A DNA stretch of 64,000 bases from Tenacibaculum holothuriorum (GTDB taxonomy: Bacteria > Bacteroidota > Bacteroidia > Flavobacteriales > Flavobacteriaceae), in NCBI RefSeq assembly GCF_002120225.1, contig NZ_LAPZ01000001.1, positions 1 to 64,000 of the forward strand. Reading direction: 5' to 3'. The notes beneath the pieces were generated by a model. That model was not told the origin of the DNA, searched no databases, and saw only the letters and a list, made by a program, of their open reading frames with translations. Within the stretch, counting starts at the first letter, position 1; each line of letters opens with the position of its first letter. Shown here piece by piece: positions 1 to 8,291 of this stretch. The position numbers and the translations under genes were made by a program.

Positions 1-845
1 GAGTAATCGTAAAATCCTTCACCAGATTTAATCCCTAACTTACCTGCTGTTACCATATTTACTAATAATGGACATGGTGCATACTTTGGGTTTTTAAAGC
101 CTTCATACATTACATTTAGTATGGATAAACAAACATCTAAACCAATAAAGTCTGCTAATTGTAATGGTCCCATTGGATGTGCCATACCTAATTTCATTAC
201 TGTATCAATTTCTTTAACTCCGGCAACACCGTTGTATAATGTTTCAATAGACTCATTAATCATTGGCATTAAAATACGATTTGCTACGAAACCTGGGTAG
301 TCATTTACTTCAACAGGTACTTTTTTAATCTTTGAAGTTAAATCGACAATAAAATCATTTACTTCATCAGAAGTATTATATCCTCTAATGATTTCGACTA
401 ATTTCATAATTGGAACAGGATTCATAAAATGCATTCCTATTACCTTTTCCGGTCTATTTGTTACTGCTGCAATTTGAGTTATGGAAATAGAAGAAGTATT
501 TGTAGCTAAGATTGTATCTTCTGGACAAACTTCATCTAATTCTTTAAAGATTTTAAGTTTTAAATCTATATTTTCAGTAGCAGCTTCTACTACTAAGCTG
601 GCATATTGTACGCCTTCTTTTATTGAAGTATATGTAGTTATGTTATTTAAGGTTTGTTCTTTATCTGCTTCAGAAATCTTTTCTTTAGCAACCATTCTAT
701 CTAAATTTTTAGAAATAGTAGCTAATCCTTTTTCTAAAGATTTTTCTGATATATCAATTAATTGAACATTGTATCCGAATTGAGCAAAAGTATGAGCAAT
801 ACCGTTACCCATTGTACCAGCTCCAATTACAGCTATATTTTTCAT
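1..845 (-). CDS. 3-hydroxybutyryl-CoA dehydrogenase (3' end cut by window edge)
   Basis: NAD(P)-dependent oxidation or reduction of 3-hydroxybutyryl-CoA/acetoacetyl-CoA in the cytosol (fatty acid beta-oxidation or butyryl metabolism). Reading the minus strand from the ATG at 845 gives MKNIAVIGAGTMGNGIAH, the Rossmann GxGxxG of this family. Further in come the family motifs GMHFMNPVPIMKLVEII, with the catalytic His, and NDYPGFVANRILMPMINE. The frame stays open to base 1, where it reads KSGEGFYDY, a motif close to the C-terminus of these roughly 285-295 residue proteins, so only a few residues are missing. The Gfo/Idh gene follows upstream on the same strand with a 17-nt gap, so the two probably share a transcript. 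The family call is secure; the substrate chain length is not readable from sequence. Confidence 0.93.
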   Translation of the reverse strand, partial: MKNIAVIGAGTMGNGIAHTFAQFGYNVQLIDISEKSLEKGLATISKNLDRMVAKEKISEADKEQTLNNITTYTSIKEGVQYASLVVEAATENIDLKLKIFKELDEVCPEDTILATNTSSISITQIAAVTNRPEKVIGMHFMNPVPIMKLVEIIRGYNTSDEVNDFIVDLTSKIKKVPVEVNDYPGFVANRILMPMINESIETLYNGVAGVKEIDTVMKLGMAHPMGPLQLADFIGLDVCLSILNVMYEGFKNPKYAPCPLLVNMVTAGKLGIKSGEGFYDY

Positions 846-862
846 ATGTATTGTTGTGAGTT

Positions 863-1840
863 TTATTGTTTATTTTGAGATTTAAAGCAATCTATTATTT
901 GATGAGCTACTCGTAAAGCTTCGGTTCCTTGAGTTAAAGAAACTATAGGAGTAGTATTATTCTGAATTGCTTCAGCAAATGACTCAAGTTCATCTAAAAT
1001 AGCATTATTAGGCTCTATTTTAGGATTTTCAAAATAGATTTGTTTTTTTAATCCTTCGGCATTTTGTAAAATCATTGCAAATTCATCTGGTGTTTCTGGA
1101 GCGTCTTTCATTTTAACAACTTCAGTTTTCTTTTCTAAGAAATCAACAGAAATATATGCATCTTTTTGGAAGAAACGTGATTTACGCATGTTCTTCATAG
1201 AAATTCTACTTGATGTTAAGTTAGCAACACATCCGTTTTCAAATTCAATACGGGCATTGGCAATATCTGGTGTTTCAGAAACTACAGAAACTCCACTGGC
1301 ATGTACACTTTTTACTTTAGACTTTACTACAGAAAGAATGATGTCTATATCGTGAATCATTAAATCTAATACTACTGGAACATCTGTTCCTCTTGGATTA
1401 AATTCAGCTAAACGATGTGTTTCGATAAACATTGGAGAATCGATTAAATCTTTGACAGCTTTAAAAGCAGGATTGAAACGTTCTACATGACCAACTTGCC
1501 CTCTGATATGGTTTTGGCTTGCTAATGTGCGTATAGCCTCAGCTTCTTGTAAAGTATTGGTTATTGGCTTTTCTATAAAAATATGTTTTCCTTTTTCTAT
1601 AGCTTGTTTTGCACATTCGAAATGAGATAATGTTGGCGTAACAATATCAACCATATCTACAGCATCAATTAATTCTTCAACAGAATTAAATAATTTATAT
1701 CCAAATTCATTAGCAACTTTGGTTGCATTTTCAGTAAAAGGATCATAAAAACCAACTAATTCGTATTTTTCTGATTGTTGTAAAAGGCGCAAGTGAATTT
1801 TTCCTAAATGACCAGCTCCTAAAACTCCAGCTTTTAACAT
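863..1840 (-). CDS. Gfo/Idh/MocA family NAD(P)-dependent oxidoreductase
   Basis: Cytosolic sugar- or polyol-type dehydrogenase of 325 aa. The N-terminal Rossmann fold carries GAGHLG at residues 8-13, the EKP motif with the catalytic Lys is at 90-92, and the C-terminal domain has VLDLMIHDIDI near 157-167 with Asp and His in the family's active-site positions. The DLMIHDID version of this motif also occurs in Gfo/Idh proteins that act on UDP-GlcNAc for lipid A (GnnA type), so an envelope-sugar role is possible but only inferred. It is transcribed leftward ahead of the 3-hydroxybutyryl-CoA dehydrogenase and is divergent from pcm. A -7 box candidate sits about 70 nt upstream. Confidence 0.85.
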   Translation of the reverse strand: MLKAGVLGAGHLGKIHLRLLQQSEKYELVGFYDPFTENATKVANEFGYKLFNSVEELIDAVDMVDIVTPTLSHFECAKQAIEKGKHIFIEKPITNTLQEAEAIRTLASQNHIRGQVGHVERFNPAFKAVKDLIDSPMFIETHRLAEFNPRGTDVPVVLDLMIHDIDIILSVVKSKVKSVHASGVSVVSETPDIANARIEFENGCVANLTSSRISMKNMRKSRFFQKDAYISVDFLEKKTEVVKMKDAPETPDEFAMILQNAEGLKKQIYFENPKIEPNNAILDELESFAEAIQNNTTPIVSLTQGTEALRVAHQIIDCFKSQNKQ

Positions 1841-1911
1841 AAGTGAAAGATTATTAGTTATTTGTTTATTGGGTGAAGTTTATTCTAATATTCACCTAAA
1901 ATGAACGCTAA

Positions 1912-1944
1912 CAAATATACACTTTTATCTACTTTTTTTCGCAA
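1912..1944 (-). promoter_or_regulatory. Candidate Bacteroidota promoter for the Gfo/Idh operon
   Basis: On the minus strand TATATTTG (1912-1919) matches the TAnnTTTG -7 element and is followed by the usual G/T context. A TTG at 1942-1944 lies 22 nt further upstream as a possible -33 element. The predicted transcript start, near 1906, leaves a leader of about 65 nt before the ATG at 1840. The match is exact, but such octamers are common in AT-rich DNA. Confidence 0.45.
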
Positions 1945-1981
1945 TTATTACTACTTTTAGCGAGCTGAAATATTAGAATTA

Positions 1982-2623
1982 GTGAGAGATACAACCAAAC
2001 ATCAAGGACTTAGAAATCAGTTAGCAAACGTTTTAAAAGCTAAGGGAATTAGTGATGAAAATGTATTGAATGCTATTCGAAAAATTCCAAGACACTTGCT
2101 TATTGATAGTAGTTTTGAGTCTCACGCATACCAAGACAAAGCTTTTCCTATTGCTGCAGAGCAAACAATTTCTCATCCTTTTACTGTTGCTTTTCAATCT
2201 CAAACTTTGGAGGTTGTACCTGGAGAAAAAGTGTTAGAGATTGGTACAGGTTCTGGATATCAAACAGCAGTATTATTAGAGTTGAAAGCAGAAGTTTATT
2301 CTATTGAAAGGCAGCATGAGTTATTCAAAAAAACCTCTATGTTTTTACCAAAGTTAGGCTATAAACCTAAGCGATTTATTTTTGGTGATGGTTATAAAGG
2401 TTTACCAGAACAAGCTCCGTTTGATAAAATTATTGTTACTGCTGGTGCTCCATACGTGCCCAAACCGTTATTGGCACAAGTAAAAGTAGGAGGAAAGTTA
2501 TTGATACCTGTTGGTGATAAAGAACAAGTGATGACTTTGTTTATTAGAAGATCTCCATTAGAATTTGAAAAGCATGAACTGGGAGATTTTAAGTTTGTAC
2601 CGATGTTGGAGAAGAAGAACTAG
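1982..2623 (+). CDS. pcm: Protein-L-isoaspartate O-methyltransferase
   Basis: SAM-dependent repair methyltransferase of 213 aa that methylates isoaspartyl residues in damaged proteins. It has the PCMT signature: TISHP at 62-66, the SAM-binding GTGSGY at 88-93, and the late motif KIIVTAGAPYVPKPLLAQ. The start used is a GTG at 1982; it gives the N-terminus RDTTKHQGLRNQL expected for flavobacterial Pcm, and no in-frame ATG fits better. The gene stands alone, divergent from the Gfo/Idh gene, and ends 15 nt before a strong terminator hairpin. Confidence 0.95.
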   Translation: MRDTTKHQGLRNQLANVLKAKGISDENVLNAIRKIPRHLLIDSSFESHAYQDKAFPIAAEQTISHPFTVAFQSQTLEVVPGEKVLEIGTGSGYQTAVLLELKAEVYSIERQHELFKKTSMFLPKLGYKPKRFIFGDGYKGLPEQAPFDKIIVTAGAPYVPKPLLAQVKVGGKLLIPVGDKEQVMTLFIRRSPLEFEKHELGDFKFVPMLEKKN

Positions 2624-2637
2624 TTGGTAAATAAAAA

Positions 2638-2661
2638 AAATCCGCCTAAAAAAGCGGATTT
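2638..2661. terminator. Terminator after pcm and the small lipoprotein (convergent)
   Basis: AAATCCGC and GCGGATTT pair around an 8-nt A-rich loop. The A tract on the left and the T-rich right flank allow it to act in both directions between two convergent genes. Confidence 0.7.
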
Positions 2662-2687
2662 ATTGAATTTGAATAAAGAATTGTCAA

Positions 2688-2846
2688 CTACTCAGCATTA
2701 GCTTCAGCAACTAATACTTCTTGTTGTTGATGTTGCTTTTGTTTGGTTTGTTGGTTTTTTGCTAATCCACAAGGACTAGTACTACCGCAAGAGGAAAAAC
2801 CGATTAAACTAACAGTACAAATTGCAATAAATACTACTTTTTTCAT
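2688..2846 (-). CDS. Small lipoprotein, 52 aa
   Basis: Below the usual ORF length cutoff. ATG at 2846 to TAG at 2688. It begins MKKVVFIAICTVSLIGFSSC, a clean type II signal with lipobox F-S-S-C at Cys20, followed by GSTSPCGLAKN and a Gln-rich, acidic tail. The mature part is only about 33 residues. It lies 21 nt downstream of the SBP-like gene on the same strand and upstream of the shared terminator, so it may be the last gene of that operon. No function is recognised; the lipobox and codon pattern support a real gene. Confidence 0.7.
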   Translation of the reverse strand: MKKVVFIAICTVSLIGFSSCGSTSPCGLAKNQQTKQKQHQQQEVLVAEANAE

Positions 2847-2867
2847 TTTTAAATACTTTTATCAATC

Positions 2868-3728
2868 TCAAAGATATAGATTTCTAATTAATTCACCAGA
2901 ATTTTCCTTTTTTTCTATAACGTTAAAGTTTACCATTTTATTTTGTATTCTGGTAACTAAATTCTTACTGAGAGGTTTTCCATCATTCCATTCGGTAATT
3001 GACAACCATTGTTGAATGTCATGTAACTGTTGCTCGTAACGTTTCGCTAAAATTTCATCAATATTGTCAAAATTTTTAAAGTCTTTAGTACAATTATTAA
3101 TAATATTTAAAACCGTTTTAACCTCTTCTAAATTATTTTCTAAAACTTCATTTCTAACAGCAACTACAAAACATGGCCATGGTGTAGGACAATCTCCCAA
3201 TCGTCTAAAAGTTCCATTGTCTACCAATGGTTTGGTTGTAAAATGTTCCCACATAAAGTAATCGGCATCTCCATTTGTAAGAGCATCAATTCCTCCTTGT
3301 AAATTACCAACTACTTTAAAATTTAATTTGTCTACATCCCAACCATTATTATGTGCGTTTACAATTGCCATTAGATGAGAGCCAGAACCAAAACGACTTA
3401 TGGCTACAGTTGCATGCTCTAAATCGTCAATTTTTTGAAATTTAGATTTTGCTCCTACATGAATCCCCCAAATTAAAGGACTTTTGACATAGGTTTGAAT
3501 TATTTTAGAAGGATTACCATTAATAATATCTTTAATAATTCCTTCAGTAAGAACTATAGCAATATCAACTTCGCCAGAACGTAATGCTTTACACATTTGT
3601 CCTGTTCCTCCAGGATAATCTGTCCAACGAAGATTAATACCTTCTTTTGTATATTCTTTATTTTTTAAGGTAATATACCAAGGATAATTAAAATGCTCTG
3701 GTACACCACCAACTTTTAAGTTAACCAT
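2868..3728 (-). CDS. Cytosolic periplasmic-binding-protein-fold protein (NMT1/SsuA-like)
   Basis: This 286-aa protein resembles the substrate-binding proteins of nitrate/sulfonate/thiamine-precursor ABC importers: an N-terminal lobe with GGTGQMCKALRSGEVDIAIV and a second lobe with GGIDALTNGDADYFMWE. It starts MVNLKVGGVPEH, with no signal peptide or lipobox, so it should stay in the cytosol. No ABC permease or ATPase gene lies nearby. It is the third gene of a tight operon (3 nt after the nucleoside phosphorylase). A soluble sensor, carrier or enzyme built on this fold (as in MqnA/MqnD) is possible. The substrate is unknown. Confidence 0.75.
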   Translation of the reverse strand: MVNLKVGGVPEHFNYPWYITLKNKEYTKEGINLRWTDYPGGTGQMCKALRSGEVDIAIVLTEGIIKDIINGNPSKIIQTYVKSPLIWGIHVGAKSKFQKIDDLEHATVAISRFGSGSHLMAIVNAHNNGWDVDKLNFKVVGNLQGGIDALTNGDADYFMWEHFTTKPLVDNGTFRRLGDCPTPWPCFVVAVRNEVLENNLEEVKTVLNIINNCTKDFKNFDNIDEILAKRYEQQLHDIQQWLSITEWNDGKPLSKNLVTRIQNKMVNFNVIEKKENSGELIRNLYL

Positions 3729-3731
3729 ATA

Positions 3732-4601
3732 TTATTCGGCTAATTTATCTAGCGTATATATAATTAAGTCAGCTACTACTTTACCCGGATCTTCACTAAA
3801 AGTTCCGTTAGCTCTATTTGCAATTAATGCATTTATAGAAGCTGCATTGTGACCTAGTAATTTTGAAAGACCATAGATAGCTGAAGTTTCCATTTCTAAA
3901 TTGGTAACTCGTATTCCGTTATGGTTAAAACTATCTATTTTATTATTTAATTCTGCATCTTGAAGCGGAAGTCTTAACACTCTACCTTGAGGTCCATAAA
4001 AACCTCCTGCAGTAGCAGTCATACCTGTAAATACTTTTTCAGAAAGTAATCTTTCTTCTAAAGATTTTCCGTTAGCAATTACTAAAGGATATGATTTTCT
4101 CTTACTCCAATTTGTGTGTTTGATGAAGGCTTCTTCAATTTCTTGATGTGCTATTTCTTCAACTTGATACGATAATAACATACCATTTAAGTCGATAGAA
4201 TGTGAGCTTAACAAAAAGCTATTTACAGGAATGTCTGCTTGTAAAGAACCTGAGGTTCCTATTCTAGTAATATTAAGTTGGGTATGTTTTTCTTTAACTT
4301 GTCTTGTTTCTAAATCGATATTTACTAAAGCGTCTAATTCGTTTAAGACAATATCAATATTATCAGGACCAATACCTGTAGAAATTACAGTTAATCGTTT
4401 CCCTTTATAAGTACCAGTAGTAGTTTTAAATTCACGTTTTTGAGTTGTGAATTCAATGGTATCGAAATGTTTAGTTACTTTATCTACTCTATATTGATCG
4501 CCTACAAAAATAATATCGGTAGCGATGTGTTCTGGTCTTAAATTCAAGTGATAAATACTACCATCTGGATTTAAGATTAACTCAGAATGTTTTATACTCA
4601 T
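3732..4601 (-). CDS. Nucleoside phosphorylase (uridine phosphorylase-like)
   Basis: PNP/UDP family enzyme of 289 aa that would cleave a nucleoside with phosphate to a base and ribose-1-phosphate in the cytosol. RIGTSGSLQ at 113-121 matches the phosphate/ribose site, GFYGPQGR at 200-207 is near the base site, and NLEMETSAIY at 234-243 carries the MET ribose-binding motif. Its stop lies 3 nt from the downstream binding-protein-like gene, and the upstream DUF1835 gene abuts it with no gap. Uridine is the best substrate guess from the family; purine specificity is not excluded. Confidence 0.85.
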   Translation of the reverse strand: MSIKHSELILNPDGSIYHLNLRPEHIATDIIFVGDQYRVDKVTKHFDTIEFTTQKREFKTTTGTYKGKRLTVISTGIGPDNIDIVLNELDALVNIDLETRQVKEKHTQLNITRIGTSGSLQADIPVNSFLLSSHSIDLNGMLLSYQVEEIAHQEIEEAFIKHTNWSKRKSYPLVIANGKSLEERLLSEKVFTGMTATAGGFYGPQGRVLRLPLQDAELNNKIDSFNHNGIRVTNLEMETSAIYGLSKLLGHNAASINALIANRANGTFSEDPGKVVADLIIYTLDKLAE

Positions 4602-5546
4602 TTATGATGTAATTTTTAACAGCTTGTTTGTAGAATTTACATAAAGGTAGCTGTATTTTTTAGCGCCGCCAAGATACGAAAAATCAGAACGAATTTTTGA
4701 ATAATAATTCATTTGATTATAAAGTACTTTTTTACCAGTTTTACTGAGCTTTACGGGGTTAAATGAAGTAAACAATTTTTTTAACTGTTCAACTTTATTG
4801 AAGTATTGCATATCACCAAAGCCATAAACTTCTTGATTAGCTAATAAATGACCAACTAATTTTTCTTTTGAAGTAAATGAATTTTCTTTAGCAGTTTTTA
4901 AAATTGTATTTTCTATTGAATTTAAACCGTTTTCAATTGAAGGAAAGCGTAATAAATGTGCTTTTATTGCTTCTTCTAAATATTTAAAAGGAGAATTTGG
5001 GTTTAAATTATACACAGTTTCTAATCTTAATGGACTATCTGAACAATATAATTGCCATATATAATCGGCATATTCAATATCGTCTTGACTTAATTCAACT
5101 CTGTTCTTAAAGTGATTTTTAAGTTGAATGTCACTTAATTCGTTTAGAGCAAAAAGTTTTTCTTCATTTTGAATTTGACCGCTACAAACCAAAGATATTT
5201 TTCTATTATCTCTATAACGTTTTAGCCAACTTATAACTGCAAGCATGTTAATTTGACAAAATAAATCGTACTCAAACCACAATACAATTTCGTCTTGTGA
5301 TTTTTGGTTGCATAAATTACGGTATTCTTTTACTGTAAAATCTATAAACTTCTTTTTGGTTACTTTATAGGAAGATTTAAAAAAATCGAATCGGTTTTTC
5401 CAAAAAGTTTCACTACCCACATCTATGGTAGTTTTTCCCTCGCACAACATCTCTCTCCATGTAATTATTTCACCTTTATAATTTAATTTTTGTAGTCTTT
5501 GAGTGGTACTATCACCATTAGTGATATGAAGTAAAGAAGTGTTCAT
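4602..5546 (-). CDS. DUF1835 domain protein
   Basis: Protein of 314 aa whose N-terminus, LLHITNGDSTTQRLQ, followed by WREMLCEGKT, is typical of DUF1835, with a DUF3658-like C-terminal half. The central segment EIVLWFEYDLFCQINML is also a family hallmark. The protein is soluble with no signal peptide. Its function is not known; it is the first gene of the DUF1835 / nucleoside phosphorylase / binding-protein-like operon, so a link with nucleotide metabolism is plausible but inferred. Upstream are an 11-bp inverted repeat (5594-5604 and 5630-5640) and the eIF1-like gene's terminator. Confidence 0.75.
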   Translation of the reverse strand: MNTSLLHITNGDSTTQRLQKLNYKGEIITWREMLCEGKTTIDVGSETFWKNRFDFFKSSYKVTKKKFIDFTVKEYRNLCNQKSQDEIVLWFEYDLFCQINMLAVISWLKRYRDNRKISLVCSGQIQNEEKLFALNELSDIQLKNHFKNRVELSQDDIEYADYIWQLYCSDSPLRLETVYNLNPNSPFKYLEEAIKAHLLRFPSIENGLNSIENTILKTAKENSFTSKEKLVGHLLANQEVYGFGDMQYFNKVEQLKKLFTSFNPVKLSKTGKKVLYNQMNYYSKIRSDFSYLGGAKKYSYLYVNSTNKLLKITS

Positions 5547-5593
5547 TTCTTTGGGGAGTTTAAGGTTTTACATTTTAAAGTTTTACAGATTGT

Positions 5594-5640
5594 AACGTTA
5601 AAAATAACTGATTATTGTTTATGTTTTGGTTTTTAACGTT
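5594..5640. promoter_or_regulatory. Inverted repeat upstream of the DUF1835 operon
   Basis: AACGTTAAAAA (5594-5604) and TTTTTAACGTT (5630-5640) are perfect inverted copies separated by 25 nt, about 50-95 nt upstream of the DUF1835 start. The spacing suits either a regulator site or a weak stem in the leader. The function is inferred from position only. Confidence 0.35.
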
Positions 5641-5680
5641 TTAGTAGTTAATATTAACGCTTTATTTGGTATTAAAACAT

Positions 5681-5714
5681 AAAAAGATGCTGGAAACTTC
5701 CAGCATCTTTTTTA
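5681..5714 (-). terminator. Terminator of the eIF1/YciH-like gene
   Basis: AAAAGATGCTGGAA pairs with TTCCAGCATCTTTT around a tiny loop. The stop codon of the minus-strand gene (5712-5714) lies inside the outer A/T part of the stem, so termination follows translation closely. Confidence 0.8.
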
Positions 5715-6035
5715 ACCTCCAACGCGTTTTACGTTAAAGCCTTTATCTTTTAAGATTTTCATTATTTTATCTCGGTAATCACCTTGAATAATAATAGTAT
5801 CATCTTTAAAACTTCCACCAACACTAAGTTGAGACTTTATTTGTTTAGCAAGAAGTTTAAAATCTTTTGTAGCTCCATTATAACCATCAATTATAGTAAT
5901 TGGTTTTCCTTTGCGTTTTTCGTATTTGCAAAGCAGAGGTTCGTCTTGTAACCAAATGTCAGACTTTTTTTCTTCAACCTTTTCTTCAAATTGATGATCT
6001 GGAAATAGATTTTTTAATTGATCTTGTAAATCCAT
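5712..6035 (-). CDS. eIF1/SUI1 (YciH) family translation factor
   Basis: Protein of 107 aa. The C-terminal 65 residues form a SUI1 domain: KRKGKPITIIDGYNG, then LLAKQIKSQLSVGGSFKDD, then TIIIQGDYRDKI. Bacterial YciH proteins resemble eukaryotic eIF1 and may affect start-codon selection; their role in Bacteroidota is not settled. The N-terminal 35 residues are charged and probably flexible. It starts 2 nt after the 2OG-Fe(II) oxygenase gene, so the two are almost certainly cotranscribed, and it ends in a strong terminator. Confidence 0.9.
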   Translation of the reverse strand: MDLQDQLKNLFPDHQFEEKVEEKKSDIWLQDEPLLCKYEKRKGKPITIIDGYNGATKDFKLLAKQIKSQLSVGGSFKDDTIIIQGDYRDKIMKILKDKGFNVKRVGG

Positions 6036-6037
6036 TT

Positions 6038-6985
6038 TTACTTAATTAATCCTAACTCACGTAAACGCTCGTTTAAGAAATCACCAGCAGTAATATCTTC
6101 AAATTGTTTAGGGTTGTTTTCATCAATACAATTTTCTAATACATCTAATTTCATGTCAGAAATTGGGTGCATAAAGAATGGAATGGAATAACGAGAAGTT
6201 CCCCATAATTCTTTTGGTGGATTTACAACTCGGTGAATTGTAGATTTTAATTTATTGTTACTATGACGAGATAACATATCACCTACATTAATCATTAATT
6301 CATCTGGTTGTGCAATTGCATCATGCCATTCTCCATCATGATCTTGTACTTGTAATCCTCTACCATGAGCTCCCATTAACAAAGTAATTAAGTTAATATC
6401 ACCATGAGCAGCTGCTCTTACAGCTCCTTTAGGTTCTTCTTGAATAGGAGGGTAGTGAATAGGACGTAAAATACTATTTCCGTTCTTAATGTATTGATCG
6501 AAATAAGTTTCTTCTAAACCTAAATGCAATGCTAAGGCACGTAAAACGTATTTAGCAGTTTTTTCTAACATTTGGTAAGTTTTCTTACCTACTTCATTAA
6601 ATTTAGGTAACTCTTCAACCTCTACATTAGCAGGATACTCAGCTTCTAACTTAGGATCGTTCTCTACATATTGACCAAAGTGCCAAAATTCTTTTAAATC
6701 TCCTTCCTTCTTTCCTTTTGCACTTTCTTTACCGAAAGAAACATAACCTCTTTGCCCTCCAATTCCTGGAATTTCATATTTCTGCTTTACATCTACAGGT
6801 AATTCGAAAAAGTTTTTTATTTCAGAATATAAATCATCAACTAGCTGATCATCTAAGAAATGTCCTTTTAAAGCAACAAAACCTATTGTTTCATATGCAC
6901 TTCCTATTTCATTTATGAATTTTTGCTTTCTGTTTTCATCTCCAGATAAAAAGTCAGCTAAATTTACACTTGGTACTTTACTCAT
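6038..6985 (-). CDS. Isopenicillin N synthase family 2OG-Fe(II) oxygenase
   Basis: Cytosolic non-haem iron dioxygenase of 315 aa. The N-terminal DIOX_N half (about 5-115) contains GIGGQRGYVSFGKE. The jelly-roll core supplies the metal triad H194-x-D196 in AAHGDINLI and H251 in STIHRVVNPP, and the 2-oxoglutarate-binding RYS motif at 265-267. All catalytic residues are present, so it should be active. It is followed within 2 nt by the YciH gene. The substrate is unknown; this family is widespread in Flavobacteriaceae as a solitary housekeeping-like gene rather than in antibiotic clusters. Confidence 0.9.
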   Translation of the reverse strand: MSKVPSVNLADFLSGDENRKQKFINEIGSAYETIGFVALKGHFLDDQLVDDLYSEIKNFFELPVDVKQKYEIPGIGGQRGYVSFGKESAKGKKEGDLKEFWHFGQYVENDPKLEAEYPANVEVEELPKFNEVGKKTYQMLEKTAKYVLRALALHLGLEETYFDQYIKNGNSILRPIHYPPIQEEPKGAVRAAAHGDINLITLLMGAHGRGLQVQDHDGEWHDAIAQPDELMINVGDMLSRHSNNKLKSTIHRVVNPPKELWGTSRYSIPFFMHPISDMKLDVLENCIDENNPKQFEDITAGDFLNERLRELGLIK

Positions 6986-7045
6986 TGTTAATAACTTTTT
7001 TTAAATCGACTGTAAAGGTATTAAAAACTAGAGGGATAAAGAAAA

Positions 7046-7744
7046 TTACTTATTAACAATTGGGATTAAGTACGAAATAGTGTAGTTAAATCCAAATCCT
7101 GTACTACTTTCAAACACCCTATTAAAACCAGGAGCATAAAGGGTTTTGAAATTAGTTTGGTCGTCTACGCTGATAGCAATTTTGTAAGCGAAACTAAAGC
7201 CAATAAATAAATTTTTAAAGGTTTCAGCTTTTATACCTAATTGTAATTCAGTCCAATGAGCAGTTAAACCAGTTTCTATTACTGGAGTTGTAATGCTATT
7301 TACAGGAAAATATGTATTGGCTGTATTTGGCTGTATTGAATTTAGCGTGTGGTCAAATAGAGCAAAACCATAACGCATACCTACATAGATTTCATTATTC
7401 ATATCTAACCAATTTTCGTAGGCGTTGTAATTAACTCCTAATCGAATATAACTTCCTGATGAAGTAGAGGTAATAAAATCTTCAAATGTTTTTTCATCTT
7501 CATACCCTAATTCTGCAGCTAAATACCAGTTTTTAGATATACGATAATCTCCAACAATTTCTAATCCGCTATAACTTTTATCGATAATAGAAAGTGCTGG
7601 TTTGCTAATGTCTAAACCCACTCTAATACCATAAGCTGTTTTATAGGTAATAGTGTCTTTTTCTACTTCAGTATTTTTATTTTGAGAAAAAGCAACCACG
7701 GTAATAAATAAAAATATACTAGTGAAATATTTTAACATGTGCAT
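7046..7744 (-). CDS. DUF6048 family outer-membrane-like protein
   Basis: Protein of 232 aa with a Sec signal peptide (MHMLKYFTSIFLFITVVAFS, cleavage before QNKN). The mature part alternates beta strands and ends FNYTISYLIPIV, resembling a small outer-membrane barrel. The start may be the first Met or the third residue (ATG at 7738); either overlaps the end of the upstream DUF6452 gene, which implies translational coupling. The order rlmD, DUF6452, DUF6048 on one strand is a recurrent flavobacterial arrangement. Function unknown. Confidence 0.75.
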   Translation of the reverse strand: MHMLKYFTSIFLFITVVAFSQNKNTEVEKDTITYKTAYGIRVGLDISKPALSIIDKSYSGLEIVGDYRISKNWYLAAELGYEDEKTFEDFITSTSSGSYIRLGVNYNAYENWLDMNNEIYVGMRYGFALFDHTLNSIQPNTANTYFPVNSITTPVIETGLTAHWTELQLGIKAETFKNLFIGFSFAYKIAISVDDQTNFKTLYAPGFNRVFESSTGFGFNYTISYLIPIVNK

Positions 7745-8183
7745 TGGTTTGATTGTTTATTACTGAAATTTCTTTAGTAGATAAGCTGTCTATCCAACTA
7801 ACATTTTTGGTTAATGTTATATTATTAAAAATGTATCTAAAACCACAAGAACGAGAAACAAAATCTAATTCTGCTTTATATTTTATAGTAATAGTACCTG
7901 TATTTAATCTTCCTTGAGAGAAATTATAAACGGTTTCGTTTGTAGTAGTATTTAAAGGTAATGCAATTGAATCTACTTGACTTTGAATTCTATAGATACT
8001 GTCTTTACCTGGAGCCCAAACAGAAAGGGAATCTACTTTTTTTATAGTACTTACATTATCATAATCGTAAAAAGTAAGTATTAATCTAGGTGTAGGATTA
8101 CTGTTTGTACAAAAATCATCTTTCTCACAAGATGATAAAATAGCTGTTAACGCTATTAAAGTAATTAAAAATGTTTTTTTCAT
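7719..8183 (-). CDS. DUF6452 family lipoprotein
   Basis: Lipoprotein of 154 aa: MKKTFLITLIALTAILSSC gives a lipobox at Cys19, followed by EKDDFC. The body is beta-rich with TNPTPRLILTFYDYDN-like strands and fits DUF6452. Its 3' end overlaps the DUF6048 start by 26 nt, so the two products are probably made together and may act together at the outer membrane. A -7 box (TACATTTG on the minus strand, 8207-8214) lies 24 nt upstream of the ATG, so this pair probably has its own promoter. Confidence 0.75.
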   Translation of the reverse strand: MKKTFLITLIALTAILSSCEKDDFCTNSNPTPRLILTFYDYDNVSTIKKVDSLSVWAPGKDSIYRIQSQVDSIALPLNTTTNETVYNFSQGRLNTGTITIKYKAELDFVSRSCGFRYIFNNITLTKNVSWIDSLSTKEISVINNQTNAHVKIFH

Positions 8184-8206
8184 TGTTGTTTTTAATGAAT
8201 AATGAC

Positions 8207-8214
8207 CAAATGTA
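8207..8214 (-). promoter_or_regulatory. -7 box for the DUF6452/DUF6048 pair
   Basis: Minus-strand TACATTTG matches TAnnTTTG exactly. The expected start of transcription is near 8201, a leader of about 18 nt. No convincing -33 element was picked out. Confidence 0.4.
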
Positions 8215-8263
8215 AGAATTATTGTGAATTGAAGTTAGGAGTTTAACTTTTATAGAAAGAAAA

Positions 8264-8287
8264 AATCCAGCTATACTAAGCTGGATT
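8264..8287 (-). terminator. Terminator of rlmD
   Basis: AATCCAGC pairs with GCTGGATT around an 8-nt loop just past the rlmD stop, with an A5 tract on the plus strand that gives U5 in the minus-strand transcript. Confidence 0.75.
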
Positions 8288-8291
8288 CATT

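Noticed and set aside
481..765. 94-residue plus-strand ORF
   Set aside because: Lies antisense within the 3-hydroxybutyryl-CoA dehydrogenase gene, whose protein motifs are clear; no independent evidence.
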